Below the pieces are notes generated by a model. The model did no database searches and was not told the DNA's origin. It saw only the letters and a list, made by a program, of their open reading frames with translations. DNA of 64,000 bases from UBA9926 sp023261215 (GTDB lineage Bacteria; Pseudomonadota; Gammaproteobacteria; Pseudomonadales; Azotimanducaceae). Positions 26,609 through 35,471 of the stretch are shown piece by piece. The DNA lies in contig JAYPYV010000014.1 of the NCBI GenBank assembly GCA_038136035.1, positions 3,838 to 67,837 of the forward strand, written 5' to 3'. Position numbers and translations under genes: made by a program. Positions within the stretch are counted from its first letter, which is position 1. The number at the start of each line of letters is the position of its first letter.

Positions 26609-27049
26609 ATGAGCACTTGGACCTTTGCACGCGATCCATTTCGATTGACCTCACCCTTATTTCAAAGTCTTTGGCCAAATCACGATGCACGGGTCGTGGA
26701 TTCGTCCCCCGCGAGCGTTGTTTCAGTAAGACCCAATGCTGATGTCATTGTTTCAGACAGAGCCTACCGACTCCGCATTGAACTACCCGGCGTGCGCGTT
26801 GAGGATGTGGACGTGACCGTTGATCAAAGCACCCTCTCGCTCTCAGTCGAAAGATCATCCGCCTCCCTTGAAGACGGAGAACGTTTCATCGCTCGAGGCC
26901 TGCAGGCGGTCAGTTTCAAGCGCAGTTGGCGACTGCCTGAGGACGTGAGTGATGACATCAAGGCGACGGCCCGAGACGGCGTCGTCGAAATCGTGATTGA
27001 GCGGTCAGCGAAGCCCTCTGCCAAAAGAATCGCAATTTCACCAGCCTAA
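26609..27049 (+). CDS. Small heat shock protein, Hsp20/alpha-crystallin family
   Basis: The 146-residue protein is an ATP-independent holdase that binds unfolding proteins. An N-terminal arm (STWTFARDPFRLTSPLFQSLW) is followed by the alpha-crystallin domain: VSDRAYRLRIELPGVRVEDVD near residue 48 is read in two strands, then LSLSVERS, and FKRSWRLPEDVSDDIKATARDG near 104 includes the conserved ARDGV(V)EI turn. AGGAGA lies seven bases before the ATG. The usual C-terminal IXI motif appears as RIAIS. The 200-nt region upstream separates it from divergent pfp; no sigma-32 promoter could be assigned with confidence. Confidence 0.9.
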   Translation: MSTWTFARDPFRLTSPLFQSLWPNHDARVVDSSPASVVSVRPNADVIVSDRAYRLRIELPGVRVEDVDVTVDQSTLSLSVERSSASLEDGERFIARGLQAVSFKRSWRLPEDVSDDIKATARDGVVEIVIERSAKPSAKRIAISPA

Positions 27050-27255
27050 CGTCGAGCCGCGGCTGCTTAGTACTGCGGGAGTATGTGAGCCGGGCTGAAG
27101 AGCTCAGCTCTACCGGGCGGGCGCTGGAGATCATTCAAGCGCCCAACCGATTCATCGAGCACGCACCGATCAGACATCGCTTCTTCCTGACCCACAAAAA
27201 ACGATCAGGCGTCAGCTATAAGCTTTTAATGTCGGCTAAAGACTTTTCTTTATCA

Positions 27256-27310
27256 GCTAAAGGCTTTTCTTCATCAGCTAAGGGCTTTTCTTCATCAGCT
27301 AAGGGCTTTT
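27256..27310 (+). repeat. 55-nt copy flanking gap 2 (left)
   Basis: These 55 bases, two full repeat units plus 13 nt, are identical to 27411-27465 on the other side of the N run. The length equals a common assembler k-mer, so this is probably one sequence written twice. Confidence 0.9.
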
Positions 27311-27410
27311 NNNNNNNNNNNNNNNNNNNNNNNNNNNNNNNNNNNNNNNNNNNNNNNNNNNNNNNNNNNNNNNNNNNNNNNNNNNNNNNNNNNNNNNNNN
27401 NNNNNNNNNN
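27311..27410. other. Assembly gap (100 N) inside the tandem array
   Basis: A scaffold placeholder of exactly 100 N. Because both contig ends share 55 identical bases, the assembly graph probably broke on the repeat, and the true number of units is unknown. Confidence 0.98.
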
Positions 27411-27465
27411 GCTAAAGGCTTTTCTTCATCAGCTAAGGGCTTTTCTTCATCAGCTAAGGGCTTTT
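27411..27465 (+). repeat. 55-nt copy flanking gap 2 (right)
   Basis: Identical to 27256-27310; see that entry for the interpretation. After it the units start to diverge (GATGATCG instead of CTTCATCA). Confidence 0.9.
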
Positions 27466-27551
27466 GATGATCGGCTAAGGGCTTTAATGATTAGCGAAAA
27501 GCTTTAATGATCAGCTAAAGGCTTTTATTCATCAGCTAAAGGCTTTAAAGA

Positions 27552-29282
27552 TCAGCGAAAAGCTTTGACGATCGGCACACGTCGACCGATGCCAAAGGCG
27601 ACCTTCGAGAGTTTAGGTCCAGGGCAAGTTTGTCTTCTCTTGAATTCCATCTGCCCGATCAACCCGATGATCCGAGTGTATGCGGCCTCCGAATCATCTT
27701 GGCTAAGCCAAGTCAGGAGTGCATCACGATCGCAACTGATCACTTGGTCAACTGTCGTTGCCCAACTTCGAAAGGCGTTGAAGTCACTCTTAAACTCCTC
27801 CACGTACCCCTGAACAATCGCATCCAAGATGGCGTAAGGCAGAAGACTCTCCTCATCAAACTGATTCGGTGCGAGCTCTGCAGAGGGCCGTTTTTCGATA
27901 ATGCTTCTGGGTATCGCCGGATGCTGCTCGGCGAGCTCGAAGACTTGTCGCTTATACAAATCCATGATGGGTGCAAAACTCAGGTTCATATCGAAATGGG
28001 TAAAGTAGCCGCATGCAGATTCAGTCTTATTCCCGGTCGCCAAAGGCAATGCACCAAATGCATTTGAGAAGTGCATGAGATAAACGTCTCGTAACCGCGC
28101 TTGCAGATTTTGATCAGCGACCGAGTTGTACTTATTCTCAACCCAAACCCGCCTCACCAAATGGTCAGGGTCGTGCAAGTGATCAAATCGTTGATTCAGG
28201 GACGCCACAAGATCGAGGTGTTCGATGGGCACCTCATAATCCCAGCATCCGAGGGCTTCATGCAGCGCCTTGGCATCGGTTTTGGAATGCTCGCTACTGA
28301 AAACGGAAGGCATTCGAATCGCATGAACGTGACTGGGACCCAGCGCGTCACAGGCTAGCGCGATCGTTAGCGCGCTATCAATGCCACCGCTACTGGCAAC
28401 AACAGCATCCCTAAAACCAGATTTTAGGGCGTAGTCGCGAAGACTCATCACGATCAAACGACGAAGGCTGACCTCGGGAGGCACTCTCTCTTGCTGGGTG
28501 GTGTCATCGACGACAGCGCTAAGATCCACAACCGGGAACTCATCGGCTTCGACTTGCTGAGCGGCATAGAGGAGGCGGCCACCTCTGGCAACAAAACTGT
28601 GCCCATCGAAGACCAATTCATCCTGCCCGCCCCACTGATTGACATAGACGAGGGTCAAATCGCCTTGGTCAGCAACCAATCGTTTCATTCTGGCTTCGGG
28701 CTTACCCTGGACGAAAGGTGAGCTATTCAGTGACACAAGCAGGTCGACACCCGCCTCACGATAGCGCGCATAAGGGTTTCGCTCTGCTGTGTAGTGATCC
28801 TCACCTTTGTCGTTCCAAAGATCCTCACAGATCGTGATCCCAACCCGATGACCACAGATCGTGAGTATCGTGAGCGTATCGCCCGCTTCAAAATATCTCG
28901 CTTCATCAAACACATCGTAGAAGGGCAGCAATTGCTTACGATAATTCGCAACCAGCTTGCCTTCGCTGATCACGGCGGCTGAATTAAAAAAGGGTTTACC
29001 TGGCCCTGGATTGGGTTCGAGATAACCGACGACCACGTGAAGCGAGGCGAACGCCTCGTCGCGGGTCGCGCTGCAGAGCCGATCAAGCGCTTCCAGGTTT
29101 TTTTGGATATAGCGAGGTTGGTAGAGCAAATCTTGACTGAGATAGCCAGGGATCGAGAGCTCAGGAAACACGATGACCGAGCAGCGCGCTTTGGCCGCCA
29201 CCTTCATCCCCTCGAGCATTCGCTCGAGGTTTTCTTCAAATGCTCCCGGCGTCGTGTTGATCTGACCCAAGCAAACGCGCAC
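27552..29282 (-). CDS. nadE: Glutamine-dependent NAD+ synthetase
   Basis: NadE amidates deamido-NAD+ to NAD+, taking ammonia from glutamine. The 576-residue protein joins two domains. The N-terminal nitrilase-type amidohydrolase shows Glu in VFPELSIPGYLSQDLL near residue 39, Lys in YRKQLLPFYDVFDEARYF near 114 and Cys in GITICEDLWNDKG near 149. The C-terminal synthetase shows the P-loop VASSGGIDSALT near 296 and LATGNKTES near 413. A family ending, GRRVPIVKAF, is read from the first unit of the repeat array, so the stop lies in repeated DNA. It is 17 nt downstream of ctaA on the same strand. Confidence 0.95.
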   Translation of the reverse strand: MRVCLGQINTTPGAFEENLERMLEGMKVAAKARCSVIVFPELSIPGYLSQDLLYQPRYIQKNLEALDRLCSATRDEAFASLHVVVGYLEPNPGPGKPFFNSAAVISEGKLVANYRKQLLPFYDVFDEARYFEAGDTLTILTICGHRVGITICEDLWNDKGEDHYTAERNPYARYREAGVDLLVSLNSSPFVQGKPEARMKRLVADQGDLTLVYVNQWGGQDELVFDGHSFVARGGRLLYAAQQVEADEFPVVDLSAVVDDTTQQERVPPEVSLRRLIVMSLRDYALKSGFRDAVVASSGGIDSALTIALACDALGPSHVHAIRMPSVFSSEHSKTDAKALHEALGCWDYEVPIEHLDLVASLNQRFDHLHDPDHLVRRVWVENKYNSVADQNLQARLRDVYLMHFSNAFGALPLATGNKTESACGYFTHFDMNLSFAPIMDLYKRQVFELAEQHPAIPRSIIEKRPSAELAPNQFDEESLLPYAILDAIVQGYVEEFKSDFNAFRSWATTVDQVISCDRDALLTWLSQDDSEAAYTRIIGLIGQMEFKRRQTCPGPKLSKVAFGIGRRVPIVKAFR

Positions 29283-29298
29283 GGTTCAAGAATTCCTG

Positions 29299-30306
29299 TT
29301 AGCGTCGCGCAAGACGGTTGAGGTAAAGCACGCCGAGCAAAACGAAACACGCCATGACTTGGTGCACCAGCGCAAGACTGATGGGCACATAATTCAGAAG
29401 GGTCGCAATACCCAAGACCACCTGAATGAGAATCAAGATCACCACCCAGCCCAACGCGCGGCGCCAACGCCGTTCCGCCCGCGAGCGGATAGCTGCTACC
29501 AGCATTGCAACCGCATACAAAACCACAGCTATCGCAAGCCAGCGGTGTATGAATTGGATCATCGCACCGTTCTCGATGAGGTTATGCCAAAAAGGCAGCA
29601 GGGTTGTGGCCGCCTCCGCCAACCAAACCTCACCCATTTTGGGATAGGTGTTGAACCCGAGGCCAGCCCGCATGCCTGCCGTGAATGCACCATAAACAAT
29701 CTGTAATGTCAGCAAAGCCAAGAGGCCTCGCGCTGCAGCTCTCATCGCGTCTGAGATTTCAACGCGCCGCACGCGACGCAAATCCAACAACAACCAATAC
29801 AGATAACCCAAAATCGCGAGGGCCAGCGACAAGTGGGCCGCTAGGCGGAAGTGACTGACTCTGGGCACATCAATCAGACCACTTTTGACCATATACCAGC
29901 CCATGAGCCCCTGACACCCGCCAAGACCCAGCGCGATCAAAAATCTGCTTTTGTATCCAGGGGGGATCTGCTTTGTGACCCAAAAAAAGACCAACGGTAT
30001 AAAAAACAAGAGGCCGATCACGCGGCCCAAAACACGGTGACCGTACTCCCAATAAAAAATGCGTTTAAAGGCTTCAAGGCTCATCCCCTTGTTCAGAATC
30101 TGGTATTCGGGAAATTGCTTGTAGCGAGAGAATTCTGCCTGCCATTCTTGCTCATTAAGGGGTGGCAAAATCCCCTGGATGGGCTTCCACTCAACCATGG
30201 ACAGTCCAGAATGCGTCAGACGCGTTGCGCCGCCGACGCCCACCATGGTGACGATGACCAGGGACACCACCACAAGCCATCGTTCAATGACCTTGTTTCT
30301 CTTCAT
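29299..30306 (-). CDS. ctaA: Heme A synthase (COX15/CtaA type)
   Basis: The integral membrane enzyme oxidises the C8 methyl of heme O to make heme A for cytochrome oxidase. Eight transmembrane helices are visible. Family sequence includes GGATRLTHSGLSMVEWKPI near residue 27, FKRIFYWEYGHRVLGRVIG near 78, YMVKSGLIDVPRVSHFRLA near 139 and the second-half haem region IQFIHRWLAIAV near 250. I place the start at the ATG at 30306 (335 residues), just before the first helix; the frame is open to 30360. No other cytochrome-oxidase gene lies in the window, although such enzymes normally cluster with cox genes. Confidence 0.93.
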   Translation of the reverse strand: MKRNKVIERWLVVVSLVIVTMVGVGGATRLTHSGLSMVEWKPIQGILPPLNEQEWQAEFSRYKQFPEYQILNKGMSLEAFKRIFYWEYGHRVLGRVIGLLFFIPLVFFWVTKQIPPGYKSRFLIALGLGGCQGLMGWYMVKSGLIDVPRVSHFRLAAHLSLALAILGYLYWLLLDLRRVRRVEISDAMRAAARGLLALLTLQIVYGAFTAGMRAGLGFNTYPKMGEVWLAEAATTLLPFWHNLIENGAMIQFIHRWLAIAVVLYAVAMLVAAIRSRAERRWRRALGWVVILILIQVVLGIATLLNYVPISLALVHQVMACFVLLGVLYLNRLARR

Positions 30307-30514
30307 CGTTCTTGATTGCATCTTCAACACTTCATACTGACTGACCGAACGGCGCGGCACCCTTGCCGGTCACGACGAAAATTACCCTCTTTAACCGCAA
30401 GCCCTGAAGCTCTGTGCCGAAAGCCAGCGCCAATCACAAAGGCACTGCTCTGACCAAATCTCAGCGACCGGGCGCGTGCTCATCACGTTTCACTGAACCT
30501 TTCGAACACCAACG

Positions 30515-30800
30515 CGTACCCGACGACTCAATCACCATAAGGCGCTCAGTTGGCTGGCTCGACTTTGTTCTCATGAATTCCTAGACGCACGCTAACAACT
30601 CGAACGCTCAAGCTTGTGAATCCAGACCAACGCTTCTGTCTCGCCGAAAACGCCAGCGACTGGCGCGAATTCTCCAAAATAGCGAATGCGTGCTTGCCGT
30701 AGGTGATCATCACTACGCGTTCTACAACCCCTTCTACGTCCAAGCGGGCCAACTGCTCAGTCGATTGGCTCAAAAATGCACCCGTGATGGTCAATTATAG
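30515..30800 (+). pseudogene. Frame-broken coding remnant between ctaA and an acyl-CoA dehydrogenase
   Basis: Three consecutive pieces in the three plus frames look like protein. The first (30515-30592) gives LNHHKALSWLARLCSHEFL. The second (30577-30699) gives VNPDQRFCLAENASDWREF and then SKIANACLP. The third, ending at the TAG at 30798, gives VLAVGDHHYAFYNPFYVQAG followed by QLLSRLAQKC. Joining them needs two frame changes in the same direction, near 30590 and 30695. I do not recognise the family. Either this is a decayed gene or the assembly has small indels. The rest of 30361-30889 shows nothing I can support except the ribosome site of the next gene. Confidence 0.35.
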
Positions 30801-30889
30801 CACTCGTCAATGATGCATCGATGGACTGGACTCTGCGCTGAGAAAGAGGACAATACGCGGTCATCACTCATCACCCTCAGGAGATTTTC

Positions 30890-32077
30890 GTGTCAGATCT
30901 TGAGACCTTCCGAGCCGAAACCCGAGAGTGGCTCGAGGACAATTGCCCCAAGGAAATGCGAGCACTCTCCTTCCATTGGGAAGAAGCACACAAAATTTAC
31001 AGCACTGAACCCGCCGATCTCTGGCGAGCGCGGATGGCTGCCAAGGGCTGGATCGCACCCATGTGGCCAAAGGAATATGGCGGTGGCGGCCTGTCTCGTG
31101 AGGAGGCCGTGGTGCTCTCTCAGGAGATGCAGCGAATCAAGGCAACAGCCGCATCAAGCGGGATGGGCCTCACCATGATCGGACCCACATTGTTGGAATT
31201 CGGTACCGAGGAGCAAAAACAGCGGCACTTGCCCAGTATTTGCGATGGCACCATCCGGTGGTGCCAAGGCTACAGTGAGCCCGGGGCTGGCTCAGATCTC
31301 GCGGCACTACAAACCCGAGCCGTCCTGGAAGGCGATCACTTCGTCATCAACGGTCAAAAAATCTGGACATCTGGCGCGCAGTACGCCGATTGGATGTTCG
31401 CTTTGGTGAGAACCGATGCCAACGCCTCGAAGCATGAAGGTATTAGCTTTGTACTACTGGATATGCACCAAGATGGCGTCACGGTTAAACCCATTCGCCT
31501 GATTTCTGGTTCTTCGCCCTTTTGCGAAACGTTTCTTGACAACGCGATCGCAAAGCGAGAAGACCTGGTGGGCGAGCTGAACCGAGGCTGGAGCATTGGC
31601 AAGCGCCTTCTACAGTTCGAGCGTTCCGGCATTGGCGGTCTCTCTGGCGCTGCAAACCGCAAGAAAGAATCGAAGTCGAATCCGATGGTTGAGACGGCAA
31701 AAGCCTACATCGGCACGCAGGCAGGTCGACTCAGTGATTCCGAGGCTCGAGACAAAGTGCTTAAACACACCATGACAGAGCGTGCGTTCCAGCTGACGAC
31801 CAAACGCGTTGTGCAAGAAAACCAATCCGGCACCACGCCTGGGGCAACGACGTCCATCTTTAAGCTTGTGGGTTCGAGTCTTGCGCGAGATGGCGCTGAA
31901 CTGAAGTCTGAGCTGATGGGCCATCAAGGCCTAGGTTGGGAAGGCGATGGTTTTTCGGATCACGAAATCGAGTCCACTCGAGGATGGCTTAACTCACGCG
32001 CGGTCACGATCTACGGTGGCACGAATGAAGTTCAAATGAATATCATTGCCAAACGCGTGCTGGGTCTGCCGGACTAA
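30890..32077 (+). CDS. Acyl-CoA dehydrogenase family protein
   Basis: This FAD enzyme of 395 residues would introduce a trans-2 double bond into an acyl-CoA and pass electrons to ETF. It starts with GTG at 30890, with AGGAGA at the right distance. Motifs: WPKEYGGGGLSREEAVVLSQE near residue 63, read in two parts; the FAD and substrate loop GYSEPGAGSDLAALQTRA near 125; INGQKIWTSGAQYADWMF near 152; and the C-terminal VTIYGGTNEVQMNIIAKRVLG. The middle carries a less usual stretch, GAANRKKESKSNPMV. The chain length or type of substrate cannot be read from the sequence. It resembles the large-subunit (PimC-like) group also present at 43060. Confidence 0.88.
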   Translation: MSDLETFRAETREWLEDNCPKEMRALSFHWEEAHKIYSTEPADLWRARMAAKGWIAPMWPKEYGGGGLSREEAVVLSQEMQRIKATAASSGMGLTMIGPTLLEFGTEEQKQRHLPSICDGTIRWCQGYSEPGAGSDLAALQTRAVLEGDHFVINGQKIWTSGAQYADWMFALVRTDANASKHEGISFVLLDMHQDGVTVKPIRLISGSSPFCETFLDNAIAKREDLVGELNRGWSIGKRLLQFERSGIGGLSGAANRKKESKSNPMVETAKAYIGTQAGRLSDSEARDKVLKHTMTERAFQLTTKRVVQENQSGTTPGATTSIFKLVGSSLARDGAELKSELMGHQGLGWEGDGFSDHEIESTRGWLNSRAVTIYGGTNEVQMNIIAKRVLGLPD

Positions 32078-32132
32078 ACCCATCCCCAGGGCGGGAGAAG
32101 TGCCTGGGTCGCCAGCGCCCTCTCGCCCAAAC

Positions 32133-33530
32133 ATGACATTCTCGTTTTCCCATCCAATCGACGCTCTGAAGCAGCGCCGATCAAGAGCACCCAGAGTCTT
32201 GAGCCAACCGCCCCAACAACATCTGGCATCCAGGGATAATCGGCTATTTGCCGCGCTGAAGGTTCGAGATTACCTCTACCTGTGGGTCGGCATGCTCGGA
32301 TCGGCTTTTGCCATGAACATGCAACAGGTCGCTCAAGGTTGGCTGGTCTATGAGATGACGTCCTCGCCGTTACAACTGACCTGGGTCACGCTCAGCTTCA
32401 TGCTTCCGCAGGTGGTGTTTTCGCTGATTGGAGGGGTGCTCGCCGATCGGGTCCCCAAGAAACCGGTTATTGGCATCTCGCCCCTAATCAATGGCGTTGC
32501 AAGCCTTTATCTCGCCATGGTGATTTTTTCCGGGCAGGTTACCTTTTGGCACTTTATGGCAATCGGCTTTCTCAACGGCACCATTATGGCGCTGTCAATT
32601 CCAGCTCGGACCGCATTGATACCGGAAATTGTTGGCGAGCGTCTCATCTTTAATGCCATGGCCTTCAATACCGCCGCGTGGAACCTCTCAAGGATACTCG
32701 GACCCGCACTCGCAGGCTTCATGATTGCGATGATCGCTGGGGGCGATACCACGTCAACTTATGGCGTCGGCTGGGTGTACATCATTCTCTCGGTTCTTTA
32801 CGGATTCTCCGGTGTCAGCGTGCTGCTGATCAAACACAACGGTCGACCTTCAGAGAAATCGACGAGTTCTCCGCTCCAAGACACCGTCGAGGGGCTGCGT
32901 TACGTGGTGCAGTCCAATATCGTCGGTGGGCTTATTTTGCTCTCAATTTTGCCTTTTCTTTTTGGGCTCAGCATTATGACGCTGCTGCCCGCTTTCAACA
33001 CCGACATTTTGCTTGCAGGGCCCGATAGCCTCGGGTTGCTCATGACGGGCATGGGTGTCGGCGCGATTGCGGGTTCGCTGGTGCTCGCCAAGCTGAGTTC
33101 GCTCAGGCATAAAGGCCTATGGTTATTTGCGACCAATACGCTTTGGGGGGTTGGCGTATTCGTTTTTGGCCTTACAAGCGCATTCGAAGCCGCTTTTGTT
33201 GCAATCTGCTTTGTTGGATTCGTCTCGGCCATCAACATGTCGATGAACCGCAGTCTCGTGCAACTACAAGTCAGCCAAAGGATGCGGGGTCGCGTCATGA
33301 GCATCGATTTGATGTCTCATGGCTTAATGCCGCTTGGCGTTTTACCCGTGGGTTATGTGGCTGAGCACTATGGTGTTCACGCAGGCTTGATGATGAGCGG
33401 TGCGATTCTCGCGCTGCTTAGTCTTGCTTTACTGGGCAAACTGCGAGCTGTTCGCCAAATCGATACTGGCTATCAACCGCTCGAGGCCGAACCAACAGAA
33501 TCAATTCGAACTGACGCCCGTGCGGCTTGA
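32133..33530 (+). CDS. MFS transporter, EntS/MFS_3-like exporter
   Basis: From the ATG at 32133 the protein has 465 residues with about 12 predicted helices, a basic N-terminal tail of about 40 residues and a polar C-terminal tail. The loop after helix 2 reads GGVLADRVPKKPVIG, the MFS signature. Next, AIPARTALIPEIV-type sequence (SIPARTALIPEIVGERL near residue 162) and NTAAWNLSRILGPALAGFM are characteristic of the EntS-like MFS_3 group, drug or siderophore exporters. The substrate is unknown. It follows the acyl-CoA dehydrogenase by 56 nt on the same strand. The frame is open upstream into the previous gene, but those codons overlap it. Confidence 0.86.
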   Translation: MTFSFSHPIDALKQRRSRAPRVLSQPPQQHLASRDNRLFAALKVRDYLYLWVGMLGSAFAMNMQQVAQGWLVYEMTSSPLQLTWVTLSFMLPQVVFSLIGGVLADRVPKKPVIGISPLINGVASLYLAMVIFSGQVTFWHFMAIGFLNGTIMALSIPARTALIPEIVGERLIFNAMAFNTAAWNLSRILGPALAGFMIAMIAGGDTTSTYGVGWVYIILSVLYGFSGVSVLLIKHNGRPSEKSTSSPLQDTVEGLRYVVQSNIVGGLILLSILPFLFGLSIMTLLPAFNTDILLAGPDSLGLLMTGMGVGAIAGSLVLAKLSSLRHKGLWLFATNTLWGVGVFVFGLTSAFEAAFVAICFVGFVSAINMSMNRSLVQLQVSQRMRGRVMSIDLMSHGLMPLGVLPVGYVAEHYGVHAGLMMSGAILALLSLALLGKLRAVRQIDTGYQPLEAEPTESIRTDARAA

Positions 33531-33635
33531 TCCTCACGGCACTTTGAAAGAACATGACTCGAAGCCAGCGGTTCCGCCATCGTGCACATCATTTTTTCTT
33601 ATTTTTGGCGTCTGTGTTTGCTCAAAGCAGACCCC

Positions 33636-34100
33636 ATGCATCTTCCAGAACGTACGGTGGTCTTGGCTGTCCTTTTTTCGTCCTACGCCCTGGTTGCGCT
33701 CTGTGCAGGCATTATTAACTACCCTACTCGGACATCTGCTGAAGTCGTTCTGATTCTGAGTGTTGGCCTCTTCGTCCAGTTAACGTTGCTCTACGGCATC
33801 CTTCGATTCAAAGGTGCACATCAACACTACACCAGAGCGGTGGGTAGTTTGCTTGGCACGAGCGCGCTCATGACCTTAATACTCTTGCCGGTGAATCTCA
33901 TCCTGCTGAAGAGTGAGCTCGAATGGCTGCGAGCAGTAGCAGACTCGCTGACCTGGATTTGGCTCGCCTGGTGGTTATTGATCGGTGGCAATATCCTGGC
34001 AAAAGTCGCGCGCCTTAGCCTAGCCCAAGGCGCCATTCTTATCTTCGTGACCGAACTGCTCAGCACGCTCGCAAGCCTCCACTGGGTTGGCGAACTTTAA
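33636..34100 (+). CDS. Small membrane protein of unknown function
   Basis: From the ATG at 33636 (MHLPERTVVLAVLF) the protein has 154 residues and four likely transmembrane helices: VVLAVLFSSYALVALCAGII, VVLILSVGLFVQLTLLYGIL, ALMTLILLPVNLILL and TWIWLAWWLLIGGNIL, with a fifth weaker hydrophobic stretch at the C-terminus. I do not recognise a family. The stop is directly followed by the mpl start with no spacer, so it is probably co-expressed with mpl. The frame is open to 33582. Confidence 0.65.
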   Translation: MHLPERTVVLAVLFSSYALVALCAGIINYPTRTSAEVVLILSVGLFVQLTLLYGILRFKGAHQHYTRAVGSLLGTSALMTLILLPVNLILLKSELEWLRAVADSLTWIWLAWWLLIGGNILAKVARLSLAQGAILIFVTELLSTLASLHWVGEL

Positions 34101-35471
34101 ATGCACATTCACGTCTTAGGGGCATGCGGCACACTCATGGGTAGCATCGCTTTGCTGGCCAAAGCCATGGGGCATCAAGTGACAGGCTCCGACGAGCAGG
34201 TCTACCCGCCCATGAGCACCCAACTCGAGGAAGCCTGCATCCCGCTGCAAAGCCCATACTCTGAAAAAAGTATTCCGAGCACTGCCGATCTGGTCATTTT
34301 GGGCAACGCCGGGCTGGGTCGCGGCAATGCCGCGGTCGAGGCGCTACTACGCAGCCGCAAACCCTTTTGCTCGGGCGCCGAGTTTCTTGGCCGAAATGTG
34401 CTACAGGGGCAATGGGTACTGGCCGTGAGCGGCACCCATGGGAAAACGACGACGGCATCCATGCTGGCATTCATTCTCATCGAGGCGGGACTCGAGCCCG
34501 GCTATTTAATTGGTGGTGTACCCTTGGGTCTGGGACCCTCTGCTCAGCTCGGTGGCGGCACCTTCTTTGTGATCGAGGCCGATGAGTACGATACCTCGTA
34601 CTTTGATCGCCGCGCCAAATTCCAACACTACGCGCCGCAGACATTAATCATCAACAATTTGGAATTTGATCATGCGGATATCTACCCAGACTTAGCCTCG
34701 ATTCAGAAACAGTTTCATCAGTTGGTTCGTCTTGTGCCGGATCATGGTTTGATCATCCGACCGAGCCTTGATCAGGCCATCGATGAGGTGCTCGGTATGG
34801 GGTGCTGGACCCCTTGCTTGAACTTCGCGCTGGGAGAAGATCCAGGTCAAACCGACCTCAAAGCACACCTGCTACGGTCAGATGCCTCACGCTTTGAAGT
34901 CTTTGACTCGAATAGGAACTATGGCGAAGTTCAGTGGCAACTGACCGGACGACACAATGCAAAAAACGCACTCGCCGCGATCGCTGCCGCCCGACATGCC
35001 GGTGTGCCGATTCCCGTGGCCATTGACGCATTGTCGAAATTCCAGGGCGTCAAACGCCGTATGGAACTCATTTGTGAGACTGAGCATCTCAAGGTTTATG
35101 ACGATTTTGCTCATCATCCAACGGCAATCAAAACCACGTTGAGTGGCCTACGGGCAAAAGTAGGTCGCGAGCCCATTATTGCAGTGGTTGAGCTGGGCTC
35201 GTACACCATGAGGCAGGGCGAACACGCAAGAACACTCGGATCCTCTGTCTCGGAGGCTGATCAAGTCATCTGGTTTATCCCGCGAGATGTCCACTTTGAT
35301 ACTGAGTCGCTCAGCTTGGCCCCTCATTCAGTCATCATCCGCTCGGCAGGCGCCCTGATGGACTTCATCGATCGCGAGCGACATCAAGAAAGCCCCATGA
35401 CTCATTTGTTGCTCATGAGCAATTATCGACTCGACGGGTTCAGAGAGTTAGTCACCGAGCGGTATGGCTGA
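34101..35471 (+). CDS. mpl: UDP-N-acetylmuramate:L-Ala-gamma-D-Glu-meso-DAP ligase
   Basis: Mpl attaches the recycled tripeptide to UDP-MurNAc, returning it to peptidoglycan synthesis. The 456-residue Mur-ligase-fold protein starts MHIHVLGACGTLMGSIALLA, the Mpl-type N-terminus. The P-loop is VSGTHGKTTTASML near residue 111, the central domain shows VIEADEYDTSYFD near 155 and NLEFDHADIYPDL near 192, and the C-terminal domain VYDDFAHHPTAIKTTL near 334. With MurU and AmgK at the start of the window this gives a nearly complete amino-sugar and peptide recycling set. It overlaps the next gene by 8 nt. Confidence 0.94.
   Translation: MHIHVLGACGTLMGSIALLAKAMGHQVTGSDEQVYPPMSTQLEEACIPLQSPYSEKSIPSTADLVILGNAGLGRGNAAVEALLRSRKPFCSGAEFLGRNVLQGQWVLAVSGTHGKTTTASMLAFILIEAGLEPGYLIGGVPLGLGPSAQLGGGTFFVIEADEYDTSYFDRRAKFQHYAPQTLIINNLEFDHADIYPDLASIQKQFHQLVRLVPDHGLIIRPSLDQAIDEVLGMGCWTPCLNFALGEDPGQTDLKAHLLRSDASRFEVFDSNRNYGEVQWQLTGRHNAKNALAAIAAARHAGVPIPVAIDALSKFQGVKRRMELICETEHLKVYDDFAHHPTAIKTTLSGLRAKVGREPIIAVVELGSYTMRQGEHARTLGSSVSEADQVIWFIPRDVHFDTESLSLAPHSVIIRSAGALMDFIDRERHQESPMTHLLLMSNYRLDGFRELVTERYG

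Larger units (their letters stand above)
27215..27575. repeat. Tandem array of 20-21 bp units derived from the nadE 3' end
   Basis: At least twelve units of consensus GCTAAGGGCTTTTCTTCATC plus A follow one another head to tail between hsp20 and nadE, with a 100-N gap in the middle. Units on the hsp20 side are almost identical and 21 bp long; those nearest nadE vary and are 20-21 bp. The last unit (27555-27575) is inside nadE and encodes its C-terminal IVKAFR, so the array seems to have grown from the gene's own end. Each unit begins with AGCT at its junction and contains an imperfect AAGGGCTT palindrome. The rest of 27050-27214 shows no gene. Confidence 0.93.

Noticed and set aside
27085..27507. 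Open frame with a repeating Ser-Ser-Ser-Ala-Lys-Gly-Phe peptide
   Set aside because: It is a translation of the 21-bp tandem array and runs through a placeholder gap of arbitrary length; the peptide changes frame across the gap and there is no ribosome site.
27215..27575. Possible CRISPR array
   Set aside because: The units are contiguous with no spacers, and no cas gene is present.
30546..30794. 82-codon minus-strand open frame
   Set aside because: It overlaps better coding-like pieces on the plus strand, has no ribosome site and no recognisable features.
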